Of a stretch of DNA of 64,000 nucleotides, positions 26,820 through 35,471 are shown piece after piece. The stretch's first letter is position 1, and every line of letters starts with the position of its first letter. The notes beneath the pieces were generated by a model. It did not search any database, was not told the origin of the DNA, and saw only the letters and a list, made by a program, of their open reading frames with translations. Source of the DNA: Polynucleobacter corsicus (GTDB lineage: Bacteria; Pseudomonadota; Gammaproteobacteria; Burkholderiales; Burkholderiaceae); contig NZ_CP061314.1 in NCBI RefSeq assembly GCF_018688255.1, positions 1,922,001 through 1,986,000 on the forward strand, in the 5' to 3' direction. A program made the position numbers and the translations under genes.

Positions 26820-27955
26820 GTTGATGAGGCAGTTAGCGCTACAGTAATGGCTGAGAGTCTTGCGGCATCTACTGCACGGCGAATGCTTTCACCATTGGAT
26901 CGGTCTTGTGCAGGGATACCAGCGATCACTTCTGCAGTATTGAGTGCCTGAGCATCTTGTAATGCCAAAATCAAAGAGTCGACATTCAGACCGATGCGTT
27001 TAGCTAAATCTAGTAAAGCCTGGCCACGATCAGGCTTGCGCCAAACATCTGCACGATTAAACCAAGCCAGCACATCGGTAGCTTGATATACATCTCCTGC
27101 TGTCTGCTCAGTTAATAAATTCAGCTCGCTAAATATTTCACTGAAATCACGCACCTCATTTGGCATTTTGACGCTAGCTGCCCATGACCGAATTTCACTG
27201 GCAGGCAAATGCATCAGAGTGATAGCGCAGCGATCTTCCAGACAGCTATCTGCTGCATGTAAATGTGCAATAAGCTGCTCGCGAAATTCTTCTTTAGCCA
27301 AATGGGATGTTAGCGTTGATGGCAGCAATATCTTTGCTGCGTGAGTTTCTAGCAGAACTTGGAACATTCGCATTGGTTTGCTGGCAGTAAAGCCTCTAGC
27401 TAACTCCTGCCAAATTCTTTCGGCTGAGAGTGCTGACAGTTCATTTGATTGAACAATGGCCTGCAAGGCATCCATGGTTTCTGGCGCGACCATGAATTCC
27501 GGAAAGCGGGCTGCAAAACGAGCGATACGCAATAGGCGCAAAGGATCTTCTGCAAACGCATCAGATACATGGCGGAAAATTTTTGACGCCAAATCATCCT
27601 GACCGTTATAAGGATCCAAAATGGGTCCCGCCCATTTGCCATCAGCCCCCACTTCTTGGGCCATTGCATTAATCGTTAGATCACGACGCTCTAAGTCTTG
27701 TTCTAGGGTGACAGTCGGGTCGGCATAAAACAGAAAGCCCTTGTAGCCCTTACCCGTTTTACGCTCTGTACGCGCCAAGGCGTATTCAGCTTGAGTTTCT
27801 GGATGCAGGAAAACGGGGAAATCTTTACCCACCGGACGATATCCCTGCGCAATCATCTCTTCTACGCTAGAGCCCACCACCACATAATCAATGTCATGCA
27901 CTGGCAAACCCATGAGGGTGTCCCGAATGGCGCCACCGACTGCATAGATCTTCAT
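26816..27955 (-). CDS. cca: CCA-adding tRNA nucleotidyltransferase with eroded HD domain
   Basis: Adds or repairs the 3' CCA of tRNAs. The nucleotidyltransferase head is intact: GGAIRD at 7-12, catalytic D21-x-D23 (HDIDYVVVG), RRDLTINAMA, and RLLRIARFAARF. The C-terminal half aligns by eye with the bacterial HD-domain type (MPNEVRDF, ADVWRKPDRG), but the metal-binding HD is replaced by HLP in LMHLPASEIR, with a shortened loop. So tail phosphohydrolase activity is probably lost. 379 residues versus about 412 in E. coli. Confidence 0.93.
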   Translation of the reverse strand: MKIYAVGGAIRDTLMGLPVHDIDYVVVGSSVEEMIAQGYRPVGKDFPVFLHPETQAEYALARTERKTGKGYKGFLFYADPTVTLEQDLERRDLTINAMAQEVGADGKWAGPILDPYNGQDDLASKIFRHVSDAFAEDPLRLLRIARFAARFPEFMVAPETMDALQAIVQSNELSALSAERIWQELARGFTASKPMRMFQVLLETHAAKILLPSTLTSHLAKEEFREQLIAHLHAADSCLEDRCAITLMHLPASEIRSWAASVKMPNEVRDFSEIFSELNLLTEQTAGDVYQATDVLAWFNRADVWRKPDRGQALLDLAKRIGLNVDSLILALQDAQALNTAEVIAGIPAQDRSNGESIRRAVDAARLSAITVALTASST

Positions 27956-27959
27956 CGAC

Positions 27960-28868
27960 TTATTTCATGCCTTTTAGTGTGCGTCGGCTGATACCAAACA
28001 CTTTACTCAGGGCATCTACTCTATTGAGAGGCAAGATATTTGGCACTTTCATAGAGGCAATATTGTCGCGCGACATTAAGGTTGGGACAGGCAGAAACTC
28101 AAAGGCCAGAGCCTGAAGGTAACCAACAAAATCCGGGACGGAAATGATCGCGCATTTTGTGTCGACTTTACGCGCAGCAAATTCCACAATCTCTTTCATG
28201 GTGTAGACCGTAGGCCCCACCAAATCATAAGACTCACGAATCGTCGATGACATTTTTAAGGACTTTGTAAATGCAGTGGCTACATCATCCACACTCACTG
28301 GTTGGAACTTTGCGCCTGAATTTGCCAAAGGCATCACCGGAAACAATTTCGTTAACTTGGCAAATAAATTAATAAATTGATCTTGTGCACCAAAAATGAC
28401 TGAAGGTCTAAAAATAGTCCAGTCGAGATTGCTAGCATTTACTGCGGCCTCTCCATCACCTTTACTGCGCTGATACATCGATGGGCCATGAGAATCCGCG
28501 CCCAATGCACTCATATGCAAGTAACGCTTGAGACCATTCATCTGCATGGCGGTGATGATGCTTTTTGGGAGATCAACATGTGCCGCTTGGAATACTTTTC
28601 CATAAGGCTCTGCTGGCTTGTCATGCAATACACCCACCAGATTAATGACGGCACCGCTAGGCTGGATTCGTGAGCAAAGCTCTTGCAGAGAATCAAACTC
28701 ATGTACATCAGCATCTTCTAAATGTATCTTTGGCAACAGGCGTAATTCACGTGCGGATGCTAAGTGCTTAGTGGGCAGTAATACAGAGTAGCCCTCTGCT
28801 TGTAATTGGGCAGCCAAGACTCTGCCTACAAAACCGTTACCACCAATTAGCAGAATGTCGTATTTCAT
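27960..28868 (-). CDS. Complex I NDUFA9 subunit-like NAD(P)-binding protein
   Basis: Atypical SDR of 302 residues with GGNGFVGRVLAAQL near the N terminus (GxxGFxG) and the NDUFA9-like segments MSALGADSHGPSMYQRSKGDGE and FRPSVIFGAQDQFINLFA. Members associate with or resemble an accessory subunit of NADH dehydrogenase; others act on sugars or lipids. It lies 4 bases upstream of cca and after slt on the same strand. No nuo genes are nearby, so function is family-level only. Confidence 0.83.
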   Translation of the reverse strand: MKYDILLIGGNGFVGRVLAAQLQAEGYSVLLPTKHLASARELRLLPKIHLEDADVHEFDSLQELCSRIQPSGAVINLVGVLHDKPAEPYGKVFQAAHVDLPKSIITAMQMNGLKRYLHMSALGADSHGPSMYQRSKGDGEAAVNASNLDWTIFRPSVIFGAQDQFINLFAKLTKLFPVMPLANSGAKFQPVSVDDVATAFTKSLKMSSTIRESYDLVGPTVYTMKEIVEFAARKVDTKCAIISVPDFVGYLQALAFEFLPVPTLMSRDNIASMKVPNILPLNRVDALSKVFGISRRTLKGMK

Positions 28869-28891
28869 AAAAATCCCATCTTATTAAATTA

Positions 28892-30856
28892 CTAAGGCAG
28901 CTCAGAGGCGTTTGCTACTTTAGGAGTGATCACCCCTAAACGCTGCTTTAAAGATTGCGTTTGTCCATGTATTACCGATGAATAGTACGTTGAATTAGCC
29001 AAAACGTTTTTTACGTAAGTGCGTGTTTCATTGAACGGAATCGTTTCCGCAAAAATGGCACCCTCTGTTGGGCTGGTGAGTTTTTCTCGCCAAGTTTTCG
29101 AGCGTGAAGGACCGGCGTTATAGGCCGCTGAGGCTAAAACCCAAGAGCCATCTAAGTCTACTAAGACCATATTCAAGTAATTGCTACCCAAGGTGAGGTT
29201 AGTATTGGTATCGGTGAGTTTGTCATTGGTATAAGAGGTCATACCAATCTTCTTTGCTACATACTTTGCTGTATTTGGCATCACCTGCATCAACCCGGAA
29301 GCGCCTACCGAAGAGGAGGCATTCATGATGAAGCGTGACTCTTGACGAATCAACCCATAAGTCCAAGCTAAATTCAAATCAATTTGTTTTGCAATCGGCG
29401 ACAGCTCGTCACGATAGGGTGTTGGATAGCGCAAACTGAAATCATGCTCTTGCTTTGTACGGTCTGCAGTGTTGACAACGCGGTCATATAGACCAATACG
29501 CTTGGCGTACTCAGCAGATGCTAGTAGTTGCTTGTCAGTCATATTGCGCAACTCCCAGTTCCACTCGCGATTGCCTTCAAAACGCAAATTCATGGCATAG
29601 AAACGCTCGCCCCTGATAAAGCCTTTGCGCTGAGACATCGCTTCTATTTCTGCATCACTCACTTTGGTGCGAGTTGGTGCATGATTGGATTTACCTAAAT
29701 CTTCGCGCGCAAGCTGCCCATAAAAGCTGTACTGATCAGAAACGAGCTCGAGGTTCTCGCGTGCTTTTTCATTTTGACCATCCACCTTCAATGCACGCGC
29801 ATACCAGTAGGTCCAGGCAGGATCTTTACTACGTACAGCAGGATTCATACCTTCAATTGCATTCTTTACCAGCATCCAATCCTTAGCGCGCAAGCCTGCA
29901 CGTACCTTCCACTCCTGGCCTTCAGCAGAGAGTAGCTCGTTATAACCTAGCTCTTGTTGAAAACGATAGGCATCATCTGCATTGGGATCTAATTTCTTTG
30001 CAAGGAACTGGCCAATGACACCCCAAGCCACAGCCTGGTTCTCTTTGCTATAGCGTGATGCATTTTGTGAAAAATCTTTAAACGCTTTTGCAGGATCTGC
30101 TTTGGCAGCTTTCACAATCTCGGCAATAGGATCTTCGCCACCCAAGCGACGTGACATCGTATCAAAACCCATCTCACTAGCAGCGCGGCCGATTGCCTTT
30201 GCTTCGCTCGGTGTCATGCCACTAGTACCAACCAACACAGGCACCAGCTCTTGGCAAGCCTGACCGAAATAACGTGGATCTAATAATATTGCGCGTGCAT
30301 CAATCGCTACTTTGGTTGGGTTCTCACCTTGGGCTAATTTCGACTGTAATGAATAGCACTTCACCTGCGTGTCATCATCTAAAGCAAACTTGGGATATTC
30401 AACATCAAAACGCGACCAGTCTTTACGCTTACCTAAAACGAGTAACCAATCATTACGCATCCGATCGGCCAACGCCGTACCTTGATATTGATTTAGAAAA
30501 GCCTGCACCTGCGCATCTGCATTAGTGTCTGACCGAGCGCTGCCAGCACTATCAAATAACTGGGGCTTAATACGAAAATAGGCTACGTAGTCGTCATAGG
30601 GGTAATTGGAGAGACTGGCAGCCAGGGTTTGTGTGCGCGCCACATCATTTCGTTTGGCAGCCTCACGCAATTCAATAAAGGTGCGATCGCCTTCAGTAAT
30701 TTCAAAGGCTGAAATTCTGCTTTCTTTAGTGGAAGTACTTTTCTTGGCTTTTTCCGCAAAAATACTCGGGGAAGAAACTGCAAGGGCTAGAAATAGAATC
30801 CCGCCTACAATTTTTTGCCAGCCACCAAAAAGATCAAAACTCTTTTTCACCGTCAT
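28892..30856 (-). CDS. Soluble lytic murein transglycosylase (Slt70 family)
   Basis: Periplasmic enzyme cleaving peptidoglycan with formation of anhydro-muropeptides. 654 residues: signal peptide (KIVGGILFLALAVSSPSIFA, about 15-34), a long alpha-superhelical ring region, and a C-terminal lysozyme-like domain with catalytic Glu in RQESRFIMNASSSVGASG, followed by LMQVMPNTA and SAAYNAGPSR. Its products are what the AmpG-like permease elsewhere in the window would import. Divergent from the cyclo-ligase gene. Confidence 0.93.
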   Translation of the reverse strand: MTVKKSFDLFGGWQKIVGGILFLALAVSSPSIFAEKAKKSTSTKESRISAFEITEGDRTFIELREAAKRNDVARTQTLAASLSNYPYDDYVAYFRIKPQLFDSAGSARSDTNADAQVQAFLNQYQGTALADRMRNDWLLVLGKRKDWSRFDVEYPKFALDDDTQVKCYSLQSKLAQGENPTKVAIDARAILLDPRYFGQACQELVPVLVGTSGMTPSEAKAIGRAASEMGFDTMSRRLGGEDPIAEIVKAAKADPAKAFKDFSQNASRYSKENQAVAWGVIGQFLAKKLDPNADDAYRFQQELGYNELLSAEGQEWKVRAGLRAKDWMLVKNAIEGMNPAVRSKDPAWTYWYARALKVDGQNEKARENLELVSDQYSFYGQLAREDLGKSNHAPTRTKVSDAEIEAMSQRKGFIRGERFYAMNLRFEGNREWNWELRNMTDKQLLASAEYAKRIGLYDRVVNTADRTKQEHDFSLRYPTPYRDELSPIAKQIDLNLAWTYGLIRQESRFIMNASSSVGASGLMQVMPNTAKYVAKKIGMTSYTNDKLTDTNTNLTLGSNYLNMVLVDLDGSWVLASAAYNAGPSRSKTWREKLTSPTEGAIFAETIPFNETRTYVKNVLANSTYYSSVIHGQTQSLKQRLGVITPKVANASELP

Positions 30857-30896
30857 ACCTTATCGATTTACTATATCTCTCAATTTTCGCCTGATA

Positions 30897-31529
30897 ATGG
30901 TCGATATGCACGGCAATTCTCCAAAATCGCTTCGGCAGGACTTGCTAGCCCAAAGGAAACAGTTTGCGGCTAGCGTAAGCTATTCCATCGCTCAAGAAGC
31001 CATTTTTGCTGGCCTAGCTAGTTTTTTGGCTGACCATGACACCCAAGTTCAATCCACTGCCTTGTATTGCCCTATACAAGATGAGCTTGACCTAAGGCCT
31101 GCTCTATTGGCATGGGCTGACAGCAGGCCAGGCAAAACGCTCGCCCTCCCATTTGCGCGCTCCGATAAACATTTGGATTTTTATATCTGGCAAGAGGGCG
31201 ATCTGCTCATTCCAAGTCGCCACGGCGTACCAGAGCCCGACCCCAATAACCCCCGCAGACCTCAAATCACTCCAGACTGTATTTTGATTCCCTGTGTAGG
31301 CTGGTCACAATCCAAGGTAGGCGATCAAACCCATTATTGGCGACTAGGGTATGGAGGTGGCTACTTTGACCGCACCTTGGCTCAGCTGCGTAAAGCCAAG
31401 CCAAACCTACTTTGCGTAGGGATTGGCTTTAATTGGCAAAAGTTAGATGATGCGCAGTGGCAAGCTCAAACACATGATGAGCCCTTAGATGCCATGCTGA
31501 CTGAGTCAGGCTTAGTAATTACTTATTGA
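30897..31529 (+). CDS. 5-formyltetrahydrofolate cyclo-ligase
   Basis: Converts 5-formyl-THF to 5,10-methenyl-THF with ATP. From ATG 30897 the protein has 210 residues: N-terminal basic helix KSLRQDLLAQRKQF, and the C-terminal signature LGYGGGYFDRTLAQLR. The frame is open back to 30606 but that part is antisense to the transglycosylase gene and not family-like. It converges on metF with an 11-base overlap of coding ends, linking two folate one-carbon genes. Confidence 0.88.
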   Translation: MVDMHGNSPKSLRQDLLAQRKQFAASVSYSIAQEAIFAGLASFLADHDTQVQSTALYCPIQDELDLRPALLAWADSRPGKTLALPFARSDKHLDFYIWQEGDLLIPSRHGVPEPDPNNPRRPQITPDCILIPCVGWSQSKVGDQTHYWRLGYGGGYFDRTLAQLRKAKPNLLCVGIGFNWQKLDDAQWQAQTHDEPLDAMLTESGLVITY

Positions 31530-32349
31530 GACTTAAGTTATCTGCAATAGCTAAAACGGCGTCAGCCTGATTCAGCGAATAGAAATGCAGTCCAGGTGCG
31601 CCTGCGACTAAAAGCTGGTCGCAAAGATCGGTAACCACCTCTTCACCAAACGCACGAATCGAGGCAGTGTCATCACCATAAGACTGCAAACGCAAACGAA
31701 TCCAACGGGGGATTTCTGCACCGCAGGCATCTGAGAAGCGTAGCAACTGAGTGCTATTGGTAATCGGCATGATTCCAGCAATCACCGGCTGAGTAACACC
31801 CAATTTATATGCCTCATCGACAAAACGGAAATAGGCATCGCTGTTATAGAAATACTGAGTCACTGCGGAGTTTGCTCCAGCCTTCATCTTCTGCACAAAG
31901 AAATCCACATCCGTTGCTGGTGACTTGGCCTGAGGATGGCATTCCGGATAGGCAGCGACATCAATGTGAAACCAGTCGCCAGTTTCGGTACGAATAAATT
32001 CAACTAATTCATTTGCGTGATGGAACTCACCATACTGACCCATGCCAGATGGTAAGTCGCCACGTAAAGCTACGATACGCTTAATACCTAAAGCTTGATA
32101 TTGCTTCAACATCTCGCGCACGCTCTCACGTGAGCTACCAACACAAGATAAGTGGGGAGCAACCGCTGCACCAGCAGCGTGAATATCGCTCACCACTTTT
32201 AATGTGCCAGATTGAGTAGAGCCACCAGCACCAAAAGTCACAGAATAAAAGGCGGGCTTGAGTGCTTCACTAAAACGCTCACGCACGAGATGTAACTTAT
32301 TCTCACCTTCAGGTGTTTTTGGAGGGAAGAATTCAACGCTTAATTCCAT
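31519..32349 (-). CDS. metF: 5,10-methylenetetrahydrofolate reductase
   Basis: FAD enzyme producing 5-methyl-THF for methionine synthase. 276 residues, typical bacterial length: SVEFFPPKTPEGE at the N terminus, SVTFGAGGST, ALRGDLP, and the GIMPITN block. It lies 55 bases downstream of ahcY on the same strand with no terminator seen between, so it is probably co-transcribed and under the same SAH riboswitch. Confidence 0.96.
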   Translation of the reverse strand: MELSVEFFPPKTPEGENKLHLVRERFSEALKPAFYSVTFGAGGSTQSGTLKVVSDIHAAGAAVAPHLSCVGSSRESVREMLKQYQALGIKRIVALRGDLPSGMGQYGEFHHANELVEFIRTETGDWFHIDVAAYPECHPQAKSPATDVDFFVQKMKAGANSAVTQYFYNSDAYFRFVDEAYKLGVTQPVIAGIMPITNSTQLLRFSDACGAEIPRWIRLRLQSYGDDTASIRAFGEEVVTDLCDQLLVAGAPGLHFYSLNQADAVLAIADNLSLNK

Positions 32350-32404
32350 GATCTTAGGCCTGTGTCTCTATTTCTCTATTGAACAATATCTAGCAAGAGG
32401 TGAA

Positions 32405-33850
32405 TTAATAACGGTAGTGAACGGTCTTATAAGGACCTTCCTTCGTCACGCCAATGTAAGAAGCTTGCTGGTCTGACAATACAGTTAACTGTGCATTCAG
32501 TGTCTTAAGCTGCAAACGCGCAACCTTCTCATCCAAATGCTTAGGTAGGGTGTAAACACCCACTGGGTATTTATCTGTACCAACTGCATTCCACAGTTCA
32601 ATCTGCGCAATCACTTGGTTCGCAAATGAAGAGCTCATTACGTATGAAGGATGTCCAGTACCGCAACCGAGGTTAACCAAACGGCCTTTAGCCAAGATGA
32701 TGATGCGCTTCTCAGGGTTGCCATTGCTTGCTGGGAAAATCACGTGATCAACTTGTGGCTTGATTTCTTCCCACTTGTATTTCTCGATACCAGCAACATC
32801 AATCTCATTATCGAAGTGGCCAATGTTACAAACGATGGCTTGGTTCTTCATCTTGATCATATGGTCATGTGTAATCACATGGTAGTTACCAGTTGCTGAA
32901 ACAAAGATATCCGCTTTATCTGCAGCGTAATCCATTGTCACAACGCGGTAACCTTCCATCGCAGCTTGCAATGCGCAAATTGGATCGACTTCAGTAACCC
33001 AAACTTGAGCAGATAAAGCACGTAATGCTTGAGCTGAACCTTTGCCTACGTCGCCATATCCACAAACCACTGCAACCTTACCGGCAACCATCACATCAGT
33101 AGCGCGCTTGATCGCATCAACCAAAGACTCGCGGCAACCATAAAGGTTGTCGAACTTACTCTTGGTAACGGAGTCATTGACGTTAATAGCCGGGAACTTT
33201 AATTCACCCTTAGCAAACATCTGATAAAGGCGATGTACACCCGTAGTAGTTTCTTCTGTAACGCCTTTAACTTTTTCCAAACGAGTGGAATACCAAGTTG
33301 GATCTTGCGCCAATTTCTTTTTAATGGCCGCAAACAAAATCGTTTCTTCTTCGCTCGTTGGATTATTCAAGCAAGCTTGATCTTTTTCAGCGCGTGCGCC
33401 GAGGTGCAATAACAAAGTTGCATCACCGCCATCATCCAAAATCATATTGGTGAAACCGCCATCAGCCCACTCAAAAATACGATGGGTGTAGTCCCAGTAT
33501 TGCTCAAGAGTTTCACCCTTGATCGCAAATACTGGTGTGCCGTTAGCAGCAATCGCTGCAGCAGCATGGTCTTGTGTAGAGAAAATATTGCATGATGCCC
33601 ATTGCACTTCAGCACCGAGAGCTTCAAGCGTCTCGATCAAGACTGCAGTTTGAATGGTCATGTGCAATGAACCAGTAATGCGCGCACCGCGCAATGGCTG
33701 CTGCGCTGCGAACTCATCGCGAATGGCAATCAGACCTGGCATTTCAGTTTCAGCAATGGCGATTTCTTTACGGCCAAAGTCAGCCAAAGAAATATCGGCA
33801 ATAGCGCAACGGGTTGCTACAAAGTTATTTAAATCGGAAACGGTACTCAT
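32405..33850 (-). CDS. ahcY: S-adenosylhomocysteine hydrolase
   Basis: Splits SAH into adenosine and homocysteine, relieving product inhibition of methyltransferases. 481 residues from ATG 33850, with GGAG five bases upstream; the frame runs on to 33910 through the leader hairpins and is rejected there. Seen: NAD-binding GYGDVGKGSAQALR, the CNIFSTQDHAAAAI block, NPTSEEETILFA insertion typical of long proteobacterial enzymes, and C-terminal GPYKTVHYRY. Regulated by the SAH riboswitch upstream. Confidence 0.97.
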   Translation of the reverse strand: MSTVSDLNNFVATRCAIADISLADFGRKEIAIAETEMPGLIAIRDEFAAQQPLRGARITGSLHMTIQTAVLIETLEALGAEVQWASCNIFSTQDHAAAAIAANGTPVFAIKGETLEQYWDYTHRIFEWADGGFTNMILDDGGDATLLLHLGARAEKDQACLNNPTSEEETILFAAIKKKLAQDPTWYSTRLEKVKGVTEETTTGVHRLYQMFAKGELKFPAINVNDSVTKSKFDNLYGCRESLVDAIKRATDVMVAGKVAVVCGYGDVGKGSAQALRALSAQVWVTEVDPICALQAAMEGYRVVTMDYAADKADIFVSATGNYHVITHDHMIKMKNQAIVCNIGHFDNEIDVAGIEKYKWEEIKPQVDHVIFPASNGNPEKRIIILAKGRLVNLGCGTGHPSYVMSSSFANQVIAQIELWNAVGTDKYPVGVYTLPKHLDEKVARLQLKTLNAQLTVLSDQQASYIGVTKEGPYKTVHYRY

Positions 33851-33855
33851 GAATG

Positions 33856-33884
33856 CTCCAGCTAAATACGATCCAATGCTGGAG
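33856..33884 (-). promoter_or_regulatory. SD-sequestering hairpin of ahcY (expression platform)
   Basis: Seven-base arms CTCCAGC and GCTGGAG face each other; the second arm contains the GGAG ribosome-binding site placed 5 bases before the ahcY ATG. When folded, translation start would be masked. Between it and the SAH aptamer lies another stem-loop (33891-33921, arms CTCGCTA / TAGCGAG). How ligand binding shifts the balance is inferred. Confidence 0.7.
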
Positions 33885-33944
33885 TAGAAACTCGCTAGCC
33901 ATTGAATCATGGGTTAGCGAGCGCAGTTGCAATTAGCAAACTCT

Positions 33945-34022
33945 GGGGTTACCTAGGAGTTCACTCCCTTCAAGCCTGGGGAAACACTGGTTCTCAGTAT
34001 TCCTTGCAACGCTCCTTGAAGG
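33945..34022 (-). promoter_or_regulatory. SAH riboswitch aptamer upstream of ahcY-metF
   Basis: Read on the minus strand, the leader contains the conserved SAH-aptamer blocks AAGGAGCGTTGCAA and CCAGGCTTG. The first helix is CCTTCAAG with CTTGAAGG (8 bp). The AGGAG of the first block can pair with CTCCT near 33955-33959, the expected pseudoknot. Position directly upstream of ahcY is the known genomic context of this class in betaproteobacteria, where SAH binding raises expression. Boundaries are approximate. Confidence 0.87.
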
Positions 34023-34052
34023 TATGGCGAAATTGTAATCAATTTCGCCATA
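34023..34052. repeat. 13-bp perfect palindrome, candidate operator
   Basis: Arms TATGGCGAAATTG and CAATTTCGCCATA separated by four bases. A further TTTCGCC follows one step away (34053-34059). It abuts the 5' end of the SAH aptamer and overlaps a candidate ahcY -10 box. No T-run follows, so a terminator for metK is not favoured, though an RNA hairpin there cannot be excluded. Confidence 0.75.
34032..34037 (-). promoter_or_regulatory. Candidate -10 box of ahcY
   Basis: TACAAT on the minus strand lies about 10 bases upstream of the SAH aptamer, so transcription would begin just before the aptamer. No convincing -35 is seen at 17 bases; TTGAGG lies about 20 bases upstream. A weak -35 would fit an activator-dependent promoter. 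Inferred from position and one mismatch to consensus. Confidence 0.4.
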
Positions 34053-34101
34053 TTTCGCCTCAATACAAAACAAACTACCAATTTACTGCCTAGAAAGCAG
34101 A

Positions 34102-35268
34102 TTACAAGCCAGCAGCCGCACGTAACGCAGGCGCCTTATCGCACTGTTCCCAAGTAAATTCTGGCTCCTCACGACCAAAGTGGCCATAAGCAGCAGTCTT
34201 GCGATAAATCGGACGCAAGAGGTTCAACATCTTGACGATGCCTTTTGGACGCAAGTCAAAGTGCTCAGATACCAATTGCGCAATCTTCTCGTCAGAGATC
34301 TTGCCAGTACCAAAGGTACTCACCATCACTGAAGTTGGTTTAGCTACACCAATCGCGTAAGAGATCTGAATCAAGCACTTGCTTGCCAAACCAGCAGCAA
34401 CTACGTTCTTAGCTACATAACGACCAGCATAAGCAGCGGAACGGTCAACCTTGGATGGATCCTTACCAGAGAACGCGCCACCACCATGAGGGGCTGCACC
34501 GCCGTAGGTGTCCACAATGATCTTGCGACCTGTCAGACCGCAATCGCCTTGAGGGCCGCCAATAACAAATCGACCTGTTGGGTTTACCAAGAAGTTAATC
34601 GCACCTTTGATCAAATGCTTTGGCAACACTGGTTTGATGATTTCTTCGATCACCGCTTCACGCAACTTCTCGAGAGAAATTTCTTCATCATGCTGTGTCG
34701 AGAGAACTACGGTATCAATTGAGTCAGGCTTACCATCGACGTAACGCAAGGTCACCTGAGACTTTGCATCTGGACGTAACCAGTTCAAACGGCCATCACG
34801 GCGCAATTGAGATTGACGCTCTACCAAGCGGTGTGACAAATGAATCGGCAAAGGCATGAGCTCTGTAGTTTCATCACAAGCGTAACCAAACATCAAGCCT
34901 TGGTCGCCAGCACCTTGATCTAAGCCGTCGTCATGCGCCTTATCAACGCCTTGAGCAATATCTGGGCTCTGCTTGTCATAGGCAACCAAAACCGCGCAAC
35001 CTTTGTAGTCAATGCCGTAGTCAGTGTTGTCGTAACCAATTTCACGCAAAGTGTTGCGAGCCACTTGGATATAGTCCACATTGGCGTTCGTTGTGATCTC
35101 ACCAGCCAACACTACGAGGCCGGTGTTACACAAAGTTTCTGCAGCAACGCGCGCAGTTGGGTCCTGAGCCAGGATCGAATCCAAGATGGCATCAGAGATT
35201 TGGTCTGCTACTTTATCGGGGTGGCCTTCAGAAACCGATTCTGAGGTAAAAAAGTAATCATTTGCCAT
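34102..35268 (-). CDS. metK: S-adenosylmethionine synthetase
   Basis: Makes SAM from methionine and ATP. 388 residues: FTSESVSEGHPDKVADQISD at the N terminus, GAGDQGLMFGYA, the phosphate-binding GGGAFSGKDPSKVDRSAAY and C-terminal FGREEPEFTWE. AAAGGA lies at good spacing before the ATG. About 60 bases further upstream is a SAM-II-like element, suggesting feedback by SAM. Divergent from the first lipid A acyltransferase gene. Confidence 0.97.
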   Translation of the reverse strand: MANDYFFTSESVSEGHPDKVADQISDAILDSILAQDPTARVAAETLCNTGLVVLAGEITTNANVDYIQVARNTLREIGYDNTDYGIDYKGCAVLVAYDKQSPDIAQGVDKAHDDGLDQGAGDQGLMFGYACDETTELMPLPIHLSHRLVERQSQLRRDGRLNWLRPDAKSQVTLRYVDGKPDSIDTVVLSTQHDEEISLEKLREAVIEEIIKPVLPKHLIKGAINFLVNPTGRFVIGGPQGDCGLTGRKIIVDTYGGAAPHGGGAFSGKDPSKVDRSAAYAGRYVAKNVVAAGLASKCLIQISYAIGVAKPTSVMVSTFGTGKISDEKIAQLVSEHFDLRPKGIVKMLNLLRPIYRKTAAYGHFGREEPEFTWEQCDKAPALRAAAGL

Positions 35269-35330
35269 TGCATATTCCTTTAAAAATTAACACGATCTAT
35301 GGGACAACTCGACGTGCCAGGAATTTCAAC

Positions 35331-35388
35331 GGCGACGCTTTAGCAGAATTTATGAATCGCCCTGCAAGTTGCCTTAACTCAGCGATGT
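35331..35388 (-). promoter_or_regulatory. Putative SAM-II-class riboswitch upstream of metK
   Basis: On the minus strand this leader segment carries, in order and spacing, the SAM-II core: P1 strand ATCGCT, loop GAGTTAAGG...CTTGCAG, P1 partner GGCGAT, two-base linker, ATAAA, four bases, GCTAAAG. P1 pairs over 6 bp. GCAG can pair with CTGC and GGC with GCC, as expected for the loop-tail pseudoknot. SAM-II family consensus has UUUAACC, UUGCA, AUAAA-N4-GCUAAA. An alternative stem GGCGA/TCGCC excludes P1 and could be the switch. Unlike classical members, the SD is about 50 bases downstream. Confidence 0.65.
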
Positions 35389-35471
35389 GTGAATTCTATC
35401 CGAAAAACGCCTTATTCATCAAGCATTAACGGAAATTTGGCCCTAGTGCCAGCATTGAATATCATTAGAGG

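Noticed and set aside
30606..30896. N-terminal extension of 5-formyl-THF cyclo-ligase
   Set aside because: The frame is open, but the region is antisense to the transglycosylase signal region and unlike the family.
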